Of a stretch of 15,951 nucleotides of DNA, positions 7,060-13,494 are shown one piece after another (within the stretch, counting starts at the first letter, position 1; each line of letters begins with the position of its first letter). The notes beneath the pieces were generated by a model. The model was not told where the DNA came from. It did not search any database and saw only the letters and a program-made list of their open reading frames with translations. The stretch is from JBBQHM01 sp038323965 (GTDB lineage Bacteria > Verrucomicrobiota > Verrucomicrobiia > Chthoniobacterales > UBA10450), in assembly GCA_038323965.1 (NCBI GenBank), contig JBBQHM010000045.1:1-15951 (forward strand). The letters run 5' to 3'. The position numbers and the translations under genes are program-made.

Positions 7060-7565
7060 TCCTCGCCTCCGCCGTAGCCGAGGACCTGACGCAGGATGCA
7101 TTCCTGCAGAAATCCATAAAAGTTTACCTGAAATAAGCTGAGATCGCGCCGCGATCCGATCGGCGACCGGAAATGGTCGCCAAGTTCCTCCTCCGTAAAA
7201 TCGTTCTTACACGCCAGCACCAGACGTGCCCGGTTAAGCGCGTTGAGCCAATCGTCAGCGTGCGCCACCGGAATCGATAACGTGCAATTCGAGAGTTTGT
7301 GCCTGGCGCCGTTGAGCTGAAGCAAATCATCCGCCACCGTTGCCGTTGCTCCGTCAAACAAACGCCGCAGCTCAGGCTCAACGTAGTTTTTCCATTCCGC
7401 GCAAAGCTTCTCTTCAGGCGCGTTCATCGGCGGACTAAAAATGCGTGCCGCGGCCGCATCGTTCTCGTCGGTTAACGCACTTTCTGGAATCTGCCGGAGC
7501 AGCTCCGCCAGGAACGGGTCCAGCTGCGCAATCTCGAGGGCGTCGTCGCGTTTACAAATCTCCAT
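7056..7565 (-). CDS. DUF2017-like protein, clpS neighbour
   Basis: This 169-residue predicted soluble helical protein has no signal peptide or membrane segment. It resembles the DUF2017 family, which in Actinobacteria is usually encoded next to clpS; here it also follows clpS with a 3-nt gap, so co-expression is nearly certain. No catalytic motif is evident. The C-terminal part LFQVNFYGFLQECILRQVLG is amphipathic. A role connected with ClpS or Clp proteolysis is an inference from gene order only. The stop codon shares the CTAG palindrome with the convergent anti-sigma candidate. Confidence 0.72.
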   Translation of the reverse strand: MEICKRDDALEIAQLDPFLAELLRQIPESALTDENDAAAARIFSPPMNAPEEKLCAEWKNYVEPELRRLFDGATATVADDLLQLNGARHKLSNCTLSIPVAHADDWLNALNRARLVLACKNDFTEEELGDHFRSPIGSRRDLSLFQVNFYGFLQECILRQVLGYGGGED

Positions 7566-7568
7566 CGC

Positions 7569-7931
7569 TCAGCCTGCTTTCTCGATCGTAGCGAGCAGTA
7601 AATATCCGTGCAGCTGCTGCACATAAAGCTCCGCTCGTTCCCGAACGCCGCTCCACAGAATCGAACGGCCATTCTGATGTACTTCCATCATATGTTGCTC
7701 CGCCTTTTCCCGCGGATAACCAAAAACGCGCTGGAAGGCCATCGTCACGTACGTCATCAAATTAATCGGATCGTTGTGCACCACCACCTGCCAAGGCACA
7801 TCGAGAAAATCCTTCGTTTTCGATTCGGTGACAGGCGCATCGATGATCGCGCCTTCGCTCGAACAGACGGGAGAGGATCTCTGCGCGACCATTCGCGCGG
7901 GAATTGGCTGGTGGCCACGCCGCGCACTCAT
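7569..7931 (-). CDS. clpS: ATP-dependent Clp protease adaptor ClpS
   Basis: ClpS recognises N-degron substrates and hands them to the ClpA/ClpC unfoldase. The core begins at PWQVVVHNDPINLMTYV (46-62), with Asn53 and Asp54 in the N-degron pocket, and continues through FGYPREKAEQHMMEVHQNGRS, with the conserved His85. The NDPINLMTYV wording matches the actinobacterial-type ClpS rather than the E. coli NDDYTPMEF type. I chose ATG 7931 (120 residues). The frame stays open to 8078, but that extension is Arg-rich, lies inside ybeY and is not family-like. The roughly 42-residue N-terminal tail would be the flexible segment that enters the unfoldase. Downstream is the DUF2017-like gene. Confidence 0.93.
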   Translation of the reverse strand: MSARRGHQPIPARMVAQRSSPVCSSEGAIIDAPVTESKTKDFLDVPWQVVVHNDPINLMTYVTMAFQRVFGYPREKAEQHMMEVHQNGRSILWSGVRERAELYVQQLHGYLLLATIEKAG

Positions 7932-7963
7932 AGTCCACGAAGTTACCACGCGCCCTCCGCGGT

Positions 7964-8380
7964 TCAAACGAGGTCCGCGACGATGCGTTTCTGCCTGCGA
8001 GTCATGCGCGCCGCGTCCCGCGCGGTGCGATCGTCGAATCCATGCAGATGCAGCAGACCGTGCACCGCATAGAGGCATAATTCGCGGTGAAGCGACGATT
8101 CAAAAGCACGGGCCTGTCGCGCGGCGGTTTCGACACTGATCACGATCTCACCGTGCTCGAACGTAATCACGTCCGTAGGACCGGCGATCCCCATGAACTG
8201 CCGATGAATCTCCGCGATGCGTTTGTCGGAAACCAACACCACGTTAATGGAAGCCAACGTCTTCAGCGCACTTTGACCGGGTGCCCGGAGAGCGCGGCAC
8301 GCTGCCAGCGCAGCCTGAGAAAATTTCGTGAGTTTGCCGATTGCCACACGACGGCGTTGCCGGTTGACCACATGGACCAT
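7964..8380 (-). CDS. ybeY: Endoribonuclease YbeY (16S rRNA maturation)
   Basis: This 138-residue metal-dependent RNase acts in 16S rRNA 3' processing and ribosome quality control. It has GPTDVITF with EIVISVETAARQA, the conserved substrate-groove strands, and the zinc motif HGLLHLHGFDD. The family motif HGxLHLxGyDH normally gives three His ligands. Here the first two are His107 and His111, while the third position is Asp117. ATG 8380 is preferred because MVHVVNRQRRRVAI is the usual family start; ATG 8428 would add 16 unusual residues and overlap the upstream gene by 22 nt. It lies 26 bp after the ketopantoate reductase-like gene and 32 bp before clpS. Confidence 0.9.
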   Translation of the reverse strand: MVHVVNRQRRRVAIGKLTKFSQAALAACRALRAPGQSALKTLASINVVLVSDKRIAEIHRQFMGIAGPTDVITFEHGEIVISVETAARQARAFESSLHRELCLYAVHGLLHLHGFDDRTARDAARMTRRQKRIVADLV

Positions 8381-8406
8381 CCCCTGCGTTGCCAGCTTCC
8401 TCGCCT

Positions 8407-9369
8407 TCACGTCGCATGCAGCGCGCATTTCGGCTGCGTTTTTGAATTTAAATGACGCAGCTGCCGGTAAAGTTCTTCCAGTCTCGGGACGCGTGCGCCC
8501 GCGGTCTTCGCGCGCCGAAGCGGTTCACCCCAGATGGCATTGAGTTCAATCGGACGTCCCGCCTCATAATCGAGCAGCGTGGACGGCTTATAGGGACCCA
8601 TCGTTTCGCTACGCACGATCTGTTGCTCGATGACCGCTTCATCCAACGCATGTCCGCAGGCTTTTGCGGCGGCTACCACCTCACGCATCAGGACACGCGT
8701 TTGTGCGCGAAGATCGTGGTCGGCTAAAATCTGTTCGGTGTTGAGCCCACCGGCGGTCACAGACAAGCCGTTAAAGGGAATGTTCCAGACGAGCTTCCGC
8801 CAACGCTCCATCGCCAGATCGTTCGTCTCGCTACATGAAAGCCCAGCGGTCTTAAATTGACCGACGACAAGAGCGAGTCCCTTCGCGCATTCCGGAACGA
8901 AAGCGCCAAGTTGGACATGTCCGCTATCGTAACTTTCGACCACGCCAGGCGCGACGCGGATGAGACAGGCAAAGCAGAGTCCCCCCAGGATACGATGCGC
9001 ACCGAAGTGGCCGGCCAGGAATTCGTCGTTGCCTAAACCGTTCTGTAACGTGACCAGCAAAGTGTGTTCGCCAATGACGGGCGGCAGCAGATCAAGCAGA
9101 TCTGCATTCGACGTCGTCTTTACTGAAATCAAAACAATGTCGCAAACGCCGATATCCGCAGTTCGGGCATAGGAATTCACCAGGGGTAGAATGAAATCTT
9201 CGTCCAAGCCGCGGATGGTAATTCCCTCTCGCTGAACGACTGCGAGATCGCTGCGCAGCAAAAAATGAACATCGCCCCCAGCTCGAGCGATTTTCGCTCC
9301 GTAATAAAGACCGATCGCGCCCGCTCCGATGACGGCAAGGCGCGGCCGAGCATCTACCGCTGCGGACAT
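8407..9369 (-). CDS. panE: 2-dehydropantoate 2-reductase family protein (PanE/ApbA)
   Basis: This 320-residue NADPH-dependent reductase would reduce ketopantoate to pantoate on the way to coenzyme A. The Rossmann motif GAGAIG is at 15-20. The C-terminal helical domain holds RKLVWNIPFNGLSVTAGG (191-208), with catalytic-type Lys192 and Asn196/Asn200. It also has PSTLLDYEAGRPIELNAIWG (262-281), matching the Ser and Glu substrate contacts (Ser263, Glu275). Its ATG overlaps the ndh stop as TGATG, so it is translationally coupled to ndh. PanE-family paralogues often act on other 2-keto acids, so the exact substrate is less sure than the family. Confidence 0.88.
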   Translation of the reverse strand: MSAAVDARPRLAVIGAGAIGLYYGAKIARAGGDVHFLLRSDLAVVQREGITIRGLDEDFILPLVNSYARTADIGVCDIVLISVKTTSNADLLDLLPPVIGEHTLLVTLQNGLGNDEFLAGHFGAHRILGGLCFACLIRVAPGVVESYDSGHVQLGAFVPECAKGLALVVGQFKTAGLSCSETNDLAMERWRKLVWNIPFNGLSVTAGGLNTEQILADHDLRAQTRVLMREVVAAAKACGHALDEAVIEQQIVRSETMGPYKPSTLLDYEAGRPIELNAIWGEPLRRAKTAGARVPRLEELYRQLRHLNSKTQPKCALHAT

Positions 9370-10649
9370 CAGGCCGGCGGGCGTTGTTCGGATTGGAAAT
9401 TCCGCGTGATCAAGCGCGCGCCTTTATTGAAAGTGAAATAAGCCCACGCCCATTGCAGCACCACGGCTGCGCGATTGCGGAATCCGACGAGGAAAAGCAC
9501 GTGAACAAACAACCACACGAGCCACGCGGGAAATCCGCTCAGATGCACCGCATGCAAATCGGCGACCGCTTTATTTCTGCCAATCGTGGCCATGCTTCCT
9601 TTGTCCCAATACCAAAAGCGACGCGGACGTTCGCCGTCGATCATCCCTAGAATATTTTCTGCGGCGTGGCGCCCTTGTTGAATCGCTACTGGCGAAACAC
9701 CGGGTAACGGCGCGCCGGTTTGATGCGGGAAGTTTGATAGGTCGCCAACCACCTGCACCTCGGGATGCCCAGGAATCGTTAGGTCCGCATTCACCATCAC
9801 GCGTCCCGCGCGATCCACCGGAACGCCAAGGCTCGCGCCTACGGACGACGCCGTGTTCCCTGCCGCCCAGATTTTTAGTCGGCAGGGAATAAACTCGTCG
9901 CCCACGTTGAGGCCCTCCTCCGTCAGGTTCGTCGCGTGCACGCCGGTGCGGACTTCTACTCCGAGCTGTGCCAGCTGATTCATCGCGCTGATCCGCAAAT
10001 CCTCCGGGAACGAAGCGAGGACGCGCGGTTCGCCTTCAATCAGAATGACGCGCGCCGAGGAGGGATCGATATGCCGAAAATCGCGAGCCAGAGTGTAGCG
10101 CGCGATCTCCGCGATCGCCCCCGCCATTTCCACTCCCGTTGGCCCGCCGCCCACGATCACAAAGTTCATCGCGGCACGTCGCGCGGCTTCGTCCGTTGTT
10201 TTTTCCGCGAACTCGAACGCCATCAAAAGGCGCCGCCGGATTTCCACCGCGTCTTCCAGGCTCTTCAAACCCGGCGCCAGTCGCTCCCATTCCGGATGAC
10301 CGAAGTATGAATGCCGCGACCCCGTCGCGAGGATCAGGTAGTCATATCGCAAAGTGAGATCGCCGGCCACGACGGTGCGGGTCTGGACGTCAACGCTCTG
10401 CACTTCCGCCAGGATCACCTCCAGGTTGCGACACTTGCTCAAAACGCCCCGAATTGGCGCAGCGATATCTGCAGGAGAAAGCGCCGCCGTCGCGACCTGA
10501 TAGAGCAATGGCTGAAAGAGATGATAGTTCGCGCGGTCGATGACCGTGACGTTCACCTCCTGGCAGGCGAGTTTCTTGGCCGCCTCCAGACCGCCGAACC
10601 CGGCGCCGATAATGACCACATTTGGGCGTGACGAATTGTCGTTTTCCAC
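9369..10649 (-). CDS. ndh: Type II NADH:quinone dehydrogenase (NDH-2)
   Basis: This 426-residue monotopic flavoprotein passes electrons from NADH to quinone without pumping protons. The FAD-binding motif GAGFGG is at 15-20. NYHLFQPLLYQVATAALSP (41-59) is a family hallmark. The NADH-binding GGGPTGVEMAG is at 167-177. VVGDLSNFP (300-308) and AIQQGRHAAENI (322-333) complete the FAD and quinone site. A hydrophobic C-terminal stretch (about 373-405) with an amphipathic end suits membrane attachment. The start is GTG 10649. It heads a five-gene minus-strand run, overlapping the next gene by 1 nt. A TATACT box and a GC-rich hairpin lie just upstream. Confidence 0.95.
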   Translation of the reverse strand: MENDNSSRPNVVIIGAGFGGLEAAKKLACQEVNVTVIDRANYHLFQPLLYQVATAALSPADIAAPIRGVLSKCRNLEVILAEVQSVDVQTRTVVAGDLTLRYDYLILATGSRHSYFGHPEWERLAPGLKSLEDAVEIRRRLLMAFEFAEKTTDEAARRAAMNFVIVGGGPTGVEMAGAIAEIARYTLARDFRHIDPSSARVILIEGEPRVLASFPEDLRISAMNQLAQLGVEVRTGVHATNLTEEGLNVGDEFIPCRLKIWAAGNTASSVGASLGVPVDRAGRVMVNADLTIPGHPEVQVVGDLSNFPHQTGAPLPGVSPVAIQQGRHAAENILGMIDGERPRRFWYWDKGSMATIGRNKAVADLHAVHLSGFPAWLVWLFVHVLFLVGFRNRAAVVLQWAWAYFTFNKGARLITRNFQSEQRPPA

Positions 10650-10661
10650 AAGATCAATCTC

Positions 10662-10682
10662 CGCGTCCCGCCCCGGGACGCG
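10662..10682. promoter_or_regulatory. Perfect 8-bp inverted repeat between ndh and rpmI
   Basis: CGCGTCCC and GGGACGCG flank a 5-nt loop. It lies 13 bp upstream of the ndh start. With the candidate ndh -10 box beside it (10688-10683), it would form the 5' end of the ndh mRNA or an operator over the start site. There is no T run on either side, so a terminator is unlikely. Confidence 0.55.
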
Positions 10683-10690
10683 AGTATATT
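10683..10690. promoter_or_regulatory. Overlapping divergent -10-like boxes
   Basis: AGTATATT reads as TATACT on the minus strand (10688-10683, toward ndh) and TATATT on the plus strand (10685-10690, toward rpmI). Neither has a good -35 at standard spacing. It is the only A/T-rich promoter-like stretch in the 104-bp gap, so it is a reasonable but unproven site for both promoters. Confidence 0.35.
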
Positions 10691-10753
10691 GTGAAGCACA
10701 ACGTCGCGGAACGCACTTGCTCCCGGCGCTTGCTCTCGTATCTTGCGCCGCTT

Positions 10754-10963
10754 ATGCCGAAATCGATTGCCCGTAGCAAGACGCGCAAAGCTGTTGCCAA
10801 GCGTTTCAAGATCACCGCAACCGGTAAGGTCATGCGGCAACACGCCTCTCGCCGGCATTTGATGTCGTCGAAGAATTCCAAGCGGAAACGTCAAATGGCG
10901 AAAAGCAGTGTCACCGACTCGACCGACGTCGCGCGCATCAAGTCCAATCTTCCGTTCGGTTAA
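10754..10963 (+). CDS. rpmI: 50S ribosomal protein bL35
   Basis: This 69-residue, very basic protein carries the bL35 signature: AKRFKITATGKVMRQHASRRH (15-35), then the Lys/Arg-rich middle and a C-terminal ARIKSNLPFG. The ATG at 10754 gives the family start MPK; the open frame further upstream is not family-like. It is slightly longer than the usual 64-66 residues because of a few extra N-terminal residues. It sits alone: infC is not upstream and rplT is not downstream, unlike the common infC-rpmI-rplT order. Convergent neighbour starts its 3' end 4 bp away. Confidence 0.95.
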   Translation: MPKSIARSKTRKAVAKRFKITATGKVMRQHASRRHLMSSKNSKRKRQMAKSSVTDSTDVARIKSNLPFG

Positions 10964-10967
10964 ACGG

Positions 10968-11144
10968 TTACGGGCGTGAGACCGGCTCTTCGGTCGTCGT
11001 GGTAGTGGTCGTTGATTGCGTTCGAGTGATGGTCAGCGGCCTCGCGTCCGGCGCTGGCTGCGGACTATAAAGATCACGCCGGTTTGCGAGGGTGGTGCAG
11101 GAAACTTCCGCGCACAGCAAAACGAGAAGCGCAGCCCATTTCAT
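10968..11144 (-). CDS. Small Thr-rich putative lipoprotein or secreted peptide
   Basis: This 58-residue ORF begins with MKWAALLVLLCAEVSC, a short signal peptide with a Cys at 16 that could be lipidated, although Glu at -3 is not a canonical lipobox. The mature part is proline- and arginine-containing and ends in a run of seven Thr (45-51) followed by EEPVSRP. The Thr run uses mixed codons (ACG, ACC, ACT), suggesting selection on the protein rather than DNA slippage. The longer open frame up to 11381 crosses the SRP RNA and is not credible. Function is unknown. It is convergent with rpmI, leaving a 4-bp gap. Confidence 0.6.
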   Translation of the reverse strand: MKWAALLVLLCAEVSCTTLANRRDLYSPQPAPDARPLTITRTQSTTTTTTTEEPVSRP

Positions 11145-11226
11145 CGCGCGATGGAAACAGAAGCGACGGGAGCTGTCAACGTGCGGCCGAGTTGCGCGAA
11201 TCTCCAATCGCAGCAACGTTACTTTT

Positions 11227-11320
11227 CCGTCAGGGGCTATGGATTGAGGACTTACGAATCCCGCCAGGGCAGGAATGCAGCAACGGTAGTTTGATTCTCC
11301 TTGCCGTAGTTCTCTGGCGG
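11227..11320 (+). ncRNA. ffs: Signal recognition particle RNA, small bacterial type (4.5S)
   Basis: The SRP domain apex is clear: CAGG-GCA-GGAA-TGC-AGCA (11265-11282), identical in layout to E. coli CAGG-UCC-GGAA-GGA-AGCA, with GGAA the tetraloop (11272-11275) that binds Ffh. Flanking helices fold in order: CCG/CGG, GAATC (11256-11260)/GATTC (11293-11297), AGGA/TCCT, CTATGG (11237-11242)/CCGTAG (11304-11309), and the terminal CCGTCAG (11227-11233)/CTGGCGG (11314-11320). This makes one rod of about 94 nt without an Alu domain. Exact ends are inferred from the terminal helix and the T run. No protein gene is needed to explain this stretch. Confidence 0.93.
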
Positions 11321-11327
11321 TTTTTTT
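11314..11327 (+). terminator. Terminator of SRP RNA
   Basis: The closing helix of the SRP RNA (CTGGCGG strand) runs straight into seven T residues at 11321-11327, a stem plus U-tract that can act as an intrinsic terminator. The next gene begins 13 bp later. Confidence 0.75.
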
Positions 11328-11340
11328 CTTATCGGCAGAG

Positions 11341-11631
11341 ATGAAACTGCTGACGATCAAAACCGCACGCTTCAGTGTCATCGTGGAAAAGTGCGGCGCA
11401 CCGGAAGCCTATACACTCTGGCAAAAACCTGCAGCTGATCGCCACTTCCAATCGCTTTTGAAAAATTCTCGCGTCATCACTGTTCGCGCATCAGCCACCG
11501 GCACTGATTTCGGCGAAGTTGGATTCTGCAAGAGTAAGACGGCGACCTATCTTGTTTTCCCGAAATCGCTGAAACGCTTCGAGGGAAAACGCGTTGTGGG
11601 CATCGATTGGAAATTGCTGGCGAACTCATGA
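11341..11631 (+). CDS. Hypothetical protein coupled to moeB
   Basis: I do not recognise this 96-residue protein. It is small, basic and probably cytosolic, with no signal peptide or membrane segment. It has alternating beta-type stretches (TIKTARFSVIVEKCG, NSRVITVRASAT, ATYLVFPKSL, KRVVGIDWKLL) and two Cys (18 and 63). It begins 13 bp after the SRP RNA terminator and its TGA overlaps the ATG of the MoeB-rhodanese gene as ATGA, so the two are translationally coupled. That suggests a link with sulfur transfer or cofactor synthesis, but this is inference from context alone. It does not end in Gly-Gly, so it is not an obvious MoaD/ThiS sulfur carrier. Confidence 0.75.
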   Translation: MKLLTIKTARFSVIVEKCGAPEAYTLWQKPAADRHFQSLLKNSRVITVRASATGTDFGEVGFCKSKTATYLVFPKSLKRFEGKRVVGIDWKLLANS

Positions 11632-12749
11632 GCGCGAAACAATTGACGCCCGAAGAGTTGGCGCGCTACTCACGGCAAATCATTCTGCCGGAGATCGGTG
11701 TTGCCGGTCAGCAGCGCTTGAAAGCCGCGCGCGTTCTTTGCATTGGCGCGGGCGGTCTTGGCTCCCCCGTCACAATGTATCTCGCCGCCGCTGGGGTTGG
11801 CCGGATCGGTATCGTCGATGACGACGTGGTTGAGTTATCCAACCTGCATCGGCAGTTGCTCCACGCGACGGCGGACATTTCGCGGCGTAAGATCGACTCC
11901 GCGAAAGAGACTCTCGATGCTTTAAATCCGGCAGTCGAAATCGACGTCCAGCCGCTTCGATTCAACTCGGAAAACGCGGAGAAGTTGATCGCGGATTACG
12001 ACATCGTAATTGACGGCTCGGATAATCTGGAGACGCGATACGCCTCCAACGATTCGTGCGTTAAAATGTCGAAGCCGAATGTTTACGGCTCCGTCTCGCG
12101 CTTCGAGGGTCAGGCGAGTGTTTTTGCCCCTCATCTCGGCGGCCCCTGTTACCGCTGTCTCTTTCCTGATCCTCCGCCGAAAGGAAGCATTCCGAGCTGT
12201 GCGGAAAATGGCGTTCTGGGCGTAATGCCGGGGATCATCGGAAACATTCAGGCGCTCGAGGCGATCAAATTAGTCGTTGGAATGCCGGGCGGGTTGATCG
12301 GTCGACTTCTGCATGTCGATGGCGCGTCGATGCGTTTCCGGGAATTCAATCTTCGCCGCGACCCGGCCTGTCCGACCTGCGGCGCTATTCCCGCCGGGAC
12401 TCAACGCAGCGCCAAGCCCGTGGCGAATGTCATTCCAAGCATCTCAGTTGATGAATTGAAGACGCGGATGGCTTCCGATTCGCCGGTGTTGCTGGTCGAT
12501 GTTCGTGAAGCGTTCGAGCGCGAAATCGCGATGATCGAGCCTTCGAAGTTTATCCCACTGCGTGAGATCAGCAGTCGGGCAGAGGAATTGCCGCGCGATC
12601 GCGATATCGCCCTCATTTGTCACACCGGAGTGCGAAGCGGCATGGCGGTTGAGATGCTGCAGCAGCTTGGTTTGACTCGTCTCTGGAATGTTGAGGGCGG
12701 CATCGAGGCGTGGGCGGTTCACATCGAACCCGACATGCAGCGTTACTAA
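11628..12749 (+). CDS. moeB: MoeB/ThiF-type adenylyltransferase with C-terminal rhodanese domain
   Basis: This 373-residue E1-like enzyme should adenylate the C-terminal Gly-Gly of a ubiquitin-fold sulfur carrier (MoaD, ThiS or similar) and supply sulfur through its rhodanese domain, as in MoeZ and MOCS3. LARYSRQIILPEIG (11-24) is the family start and GAGGLGSP (40-47) the ATP loop. Zinc Cys pairs are Cys174/Cys177 and Cys248/Cys251. Cys191 in PSCAENGVLG matches the MoeB/ThiF catalytic loop Cys. The rhodanese domain (about 271-366) has the active loop CHTGVRS with Cys331. I chose ATG 11628 for its ATGA overlap with the upstream gene; the ATG at 11607 adds seven residues. No carrier protein gene is nearby, so the pathway (Moco, thiamine or cysteine) stays open. 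Confidence 0.93.
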   Translation: MSAKQLTPEELARYSRQIILPEIGVAGQQRLKAARVLCIGAGGLGSPVTMYLAAAGVGRIGIVDDDVVELSNLHRQLLHATADISRRKIDSAKETLDALNPAVEIDVQPLRFNSENAEKLIADYDIVIDGSDNLETRYASNDSCVKMSKPNVYGSVSRFEGQASVFAPHLGGPCYRCLFPDPPPKGSIPSCAENGVLGVMPGIIGNIQALEAIKLVVGMPGGLIGRLLHVDGASMRFREFNLRRDPACPTCGAIPAGTQRSAKPVANVIPSISVDELKTRMASDSPVLLVDVREAFEREIAMIEPSKFIPLREISSRAEELPRDRDIALICHTGVRSGMAVEMLQQLGLTRLWNVEGGIEAWAVHIEPDMQRY

Positions 12750-12881
12750 TTGGCAGCATCGGCGTCCGTCGATATCGATAAATCTGATCGCGTAGCTGGA
12801 GCCGACTTTGAGTGTCGCTGGTTGCATGCAAAATGCCGTGCTAGCGAGAATCACCGAAAAGATTTGAATGGCTGCGCGCAT
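12750..12881 (-). pseudogene. Possible 5' remnant of a secreted-protein gene
   Basis: On the minus strand, ATG 12881 opens 44 codons beginning MRAAIQIFSVILASTAFC, a good signal peptide, followed by a plausible mature start LKVGSSYAIRFIDIDGR. The frame then runs into the antisense of moeB, where the protein character is lost, so only the first part of a gene seems to survive. It abuts the moeB stop exactly. I cannot name the parent family with confidence. The alternative is that the signal-peptide look is chance in a 118-bp gap. Confidence 0.3.
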
Positions 12882-13446
12882 GAACCGCAGACACGTTGGC
12901 GAAATGGGAGGCAGCTACAAGCTAACGATTCTGGCCGCGAGCAGCGCGGCCGTTCTCGCTCTCGTTACGAGCGGCTGCGATCGGATGATGACTCCGCACG
13001 GAAAACAAATCATCCGCGATGCCGATACGAAAGCGGCAGAGGGAGATTACGCGACAGCGATCACGCTGTACGAACAGGCACTCGATGCTTCCAACGCGGC
13101 TGCTGACATCCATTACAAACTAGCAGTTCTTTACGACGATAAGTTGAGCGATCCGCTGAACGCGATTCATCACTTCAAACGTTATCTCATGCTCGCGCCG
13201 ACAGGTGCACGCGCGCCGGAAGTAAAAAGCTTCATCAAGCGTGATGAAGTTGCGCTCGCGACCAGCTTGTCCGGCGACTCCATCGTGACGCGTGGCGATG
13301 CTGCGCGCTTAAGGAATGAAAATCTGGCTCTACGAAAAGAGCTCGAAACCGAACGCGCCAAAGGACATCTCGCTGCCTCCGAGAAAACGCCCACTCACTC
13401 AAAAAAAACATCGCCCAAGAAGCGCGCTACTCCCTCCTCCCGTTGA
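12868..13446 (+). CDS. TPR-repeat lipoprotein, hypothetical
   Basis: This 192-residue protein has a signal sequence (KLTILAASSAAVLALVTSGC) ending at Cys37, a likely lipidation site. Two TPR-like helical pairs follow at about 47-78 (DTKAAEGDYATAITLYEQAL) and 79-112 (AADIHYKLAVLYDDKL...FKRYLML). Residues 143-166 form a short Leu/Glu/Arg coiled coil, and the tail from 173 on is a Lys/Ser/Pro-rich basic segment. It probably sits on the outer membrane facing the periplasm as a scaffold; the partner is unknown. ATG 12904 would give a more ordinary 25-residue signal peptide and is a serious alternative start. Neither candidate has a good ribosome site. Confidence 0.8.
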   Translation: MAARMNRRHVGEMGGSYKLTILAASSAAVLALVTSGCDRMMTPHGKQIIRDADTKAAEGDYATAITLYEQALDASNAAADIHYKLAVLYDDKLSDPLNAIHHFKRYLMLAPTGARAPEVKSFIKRDEVALATSLSGDSIVTRGDAARLRNENLALRKELETERAKGHLAASEKTPTHSKKTSPKKRATPSSR

Positions 13447-13494
13447 CCGGAAAGCGCGCGCCGCTGTCCGCTGCTGCGATAACAAAGAACCCAT

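Noticed and set aside
7932..8078. N-terminal extension of clpS to 8078
   Set aside because: It overlaps the ybeY coding region, is Arg-rich and has no counterpart in ClpS proteins.
10968..11381. 137-codon minus-strand ORF
   Set aside because: Its 5' half crosses the SRP RNA and terminator; only the last 58 codons, from an internal ATG with a signal peptide, look real.
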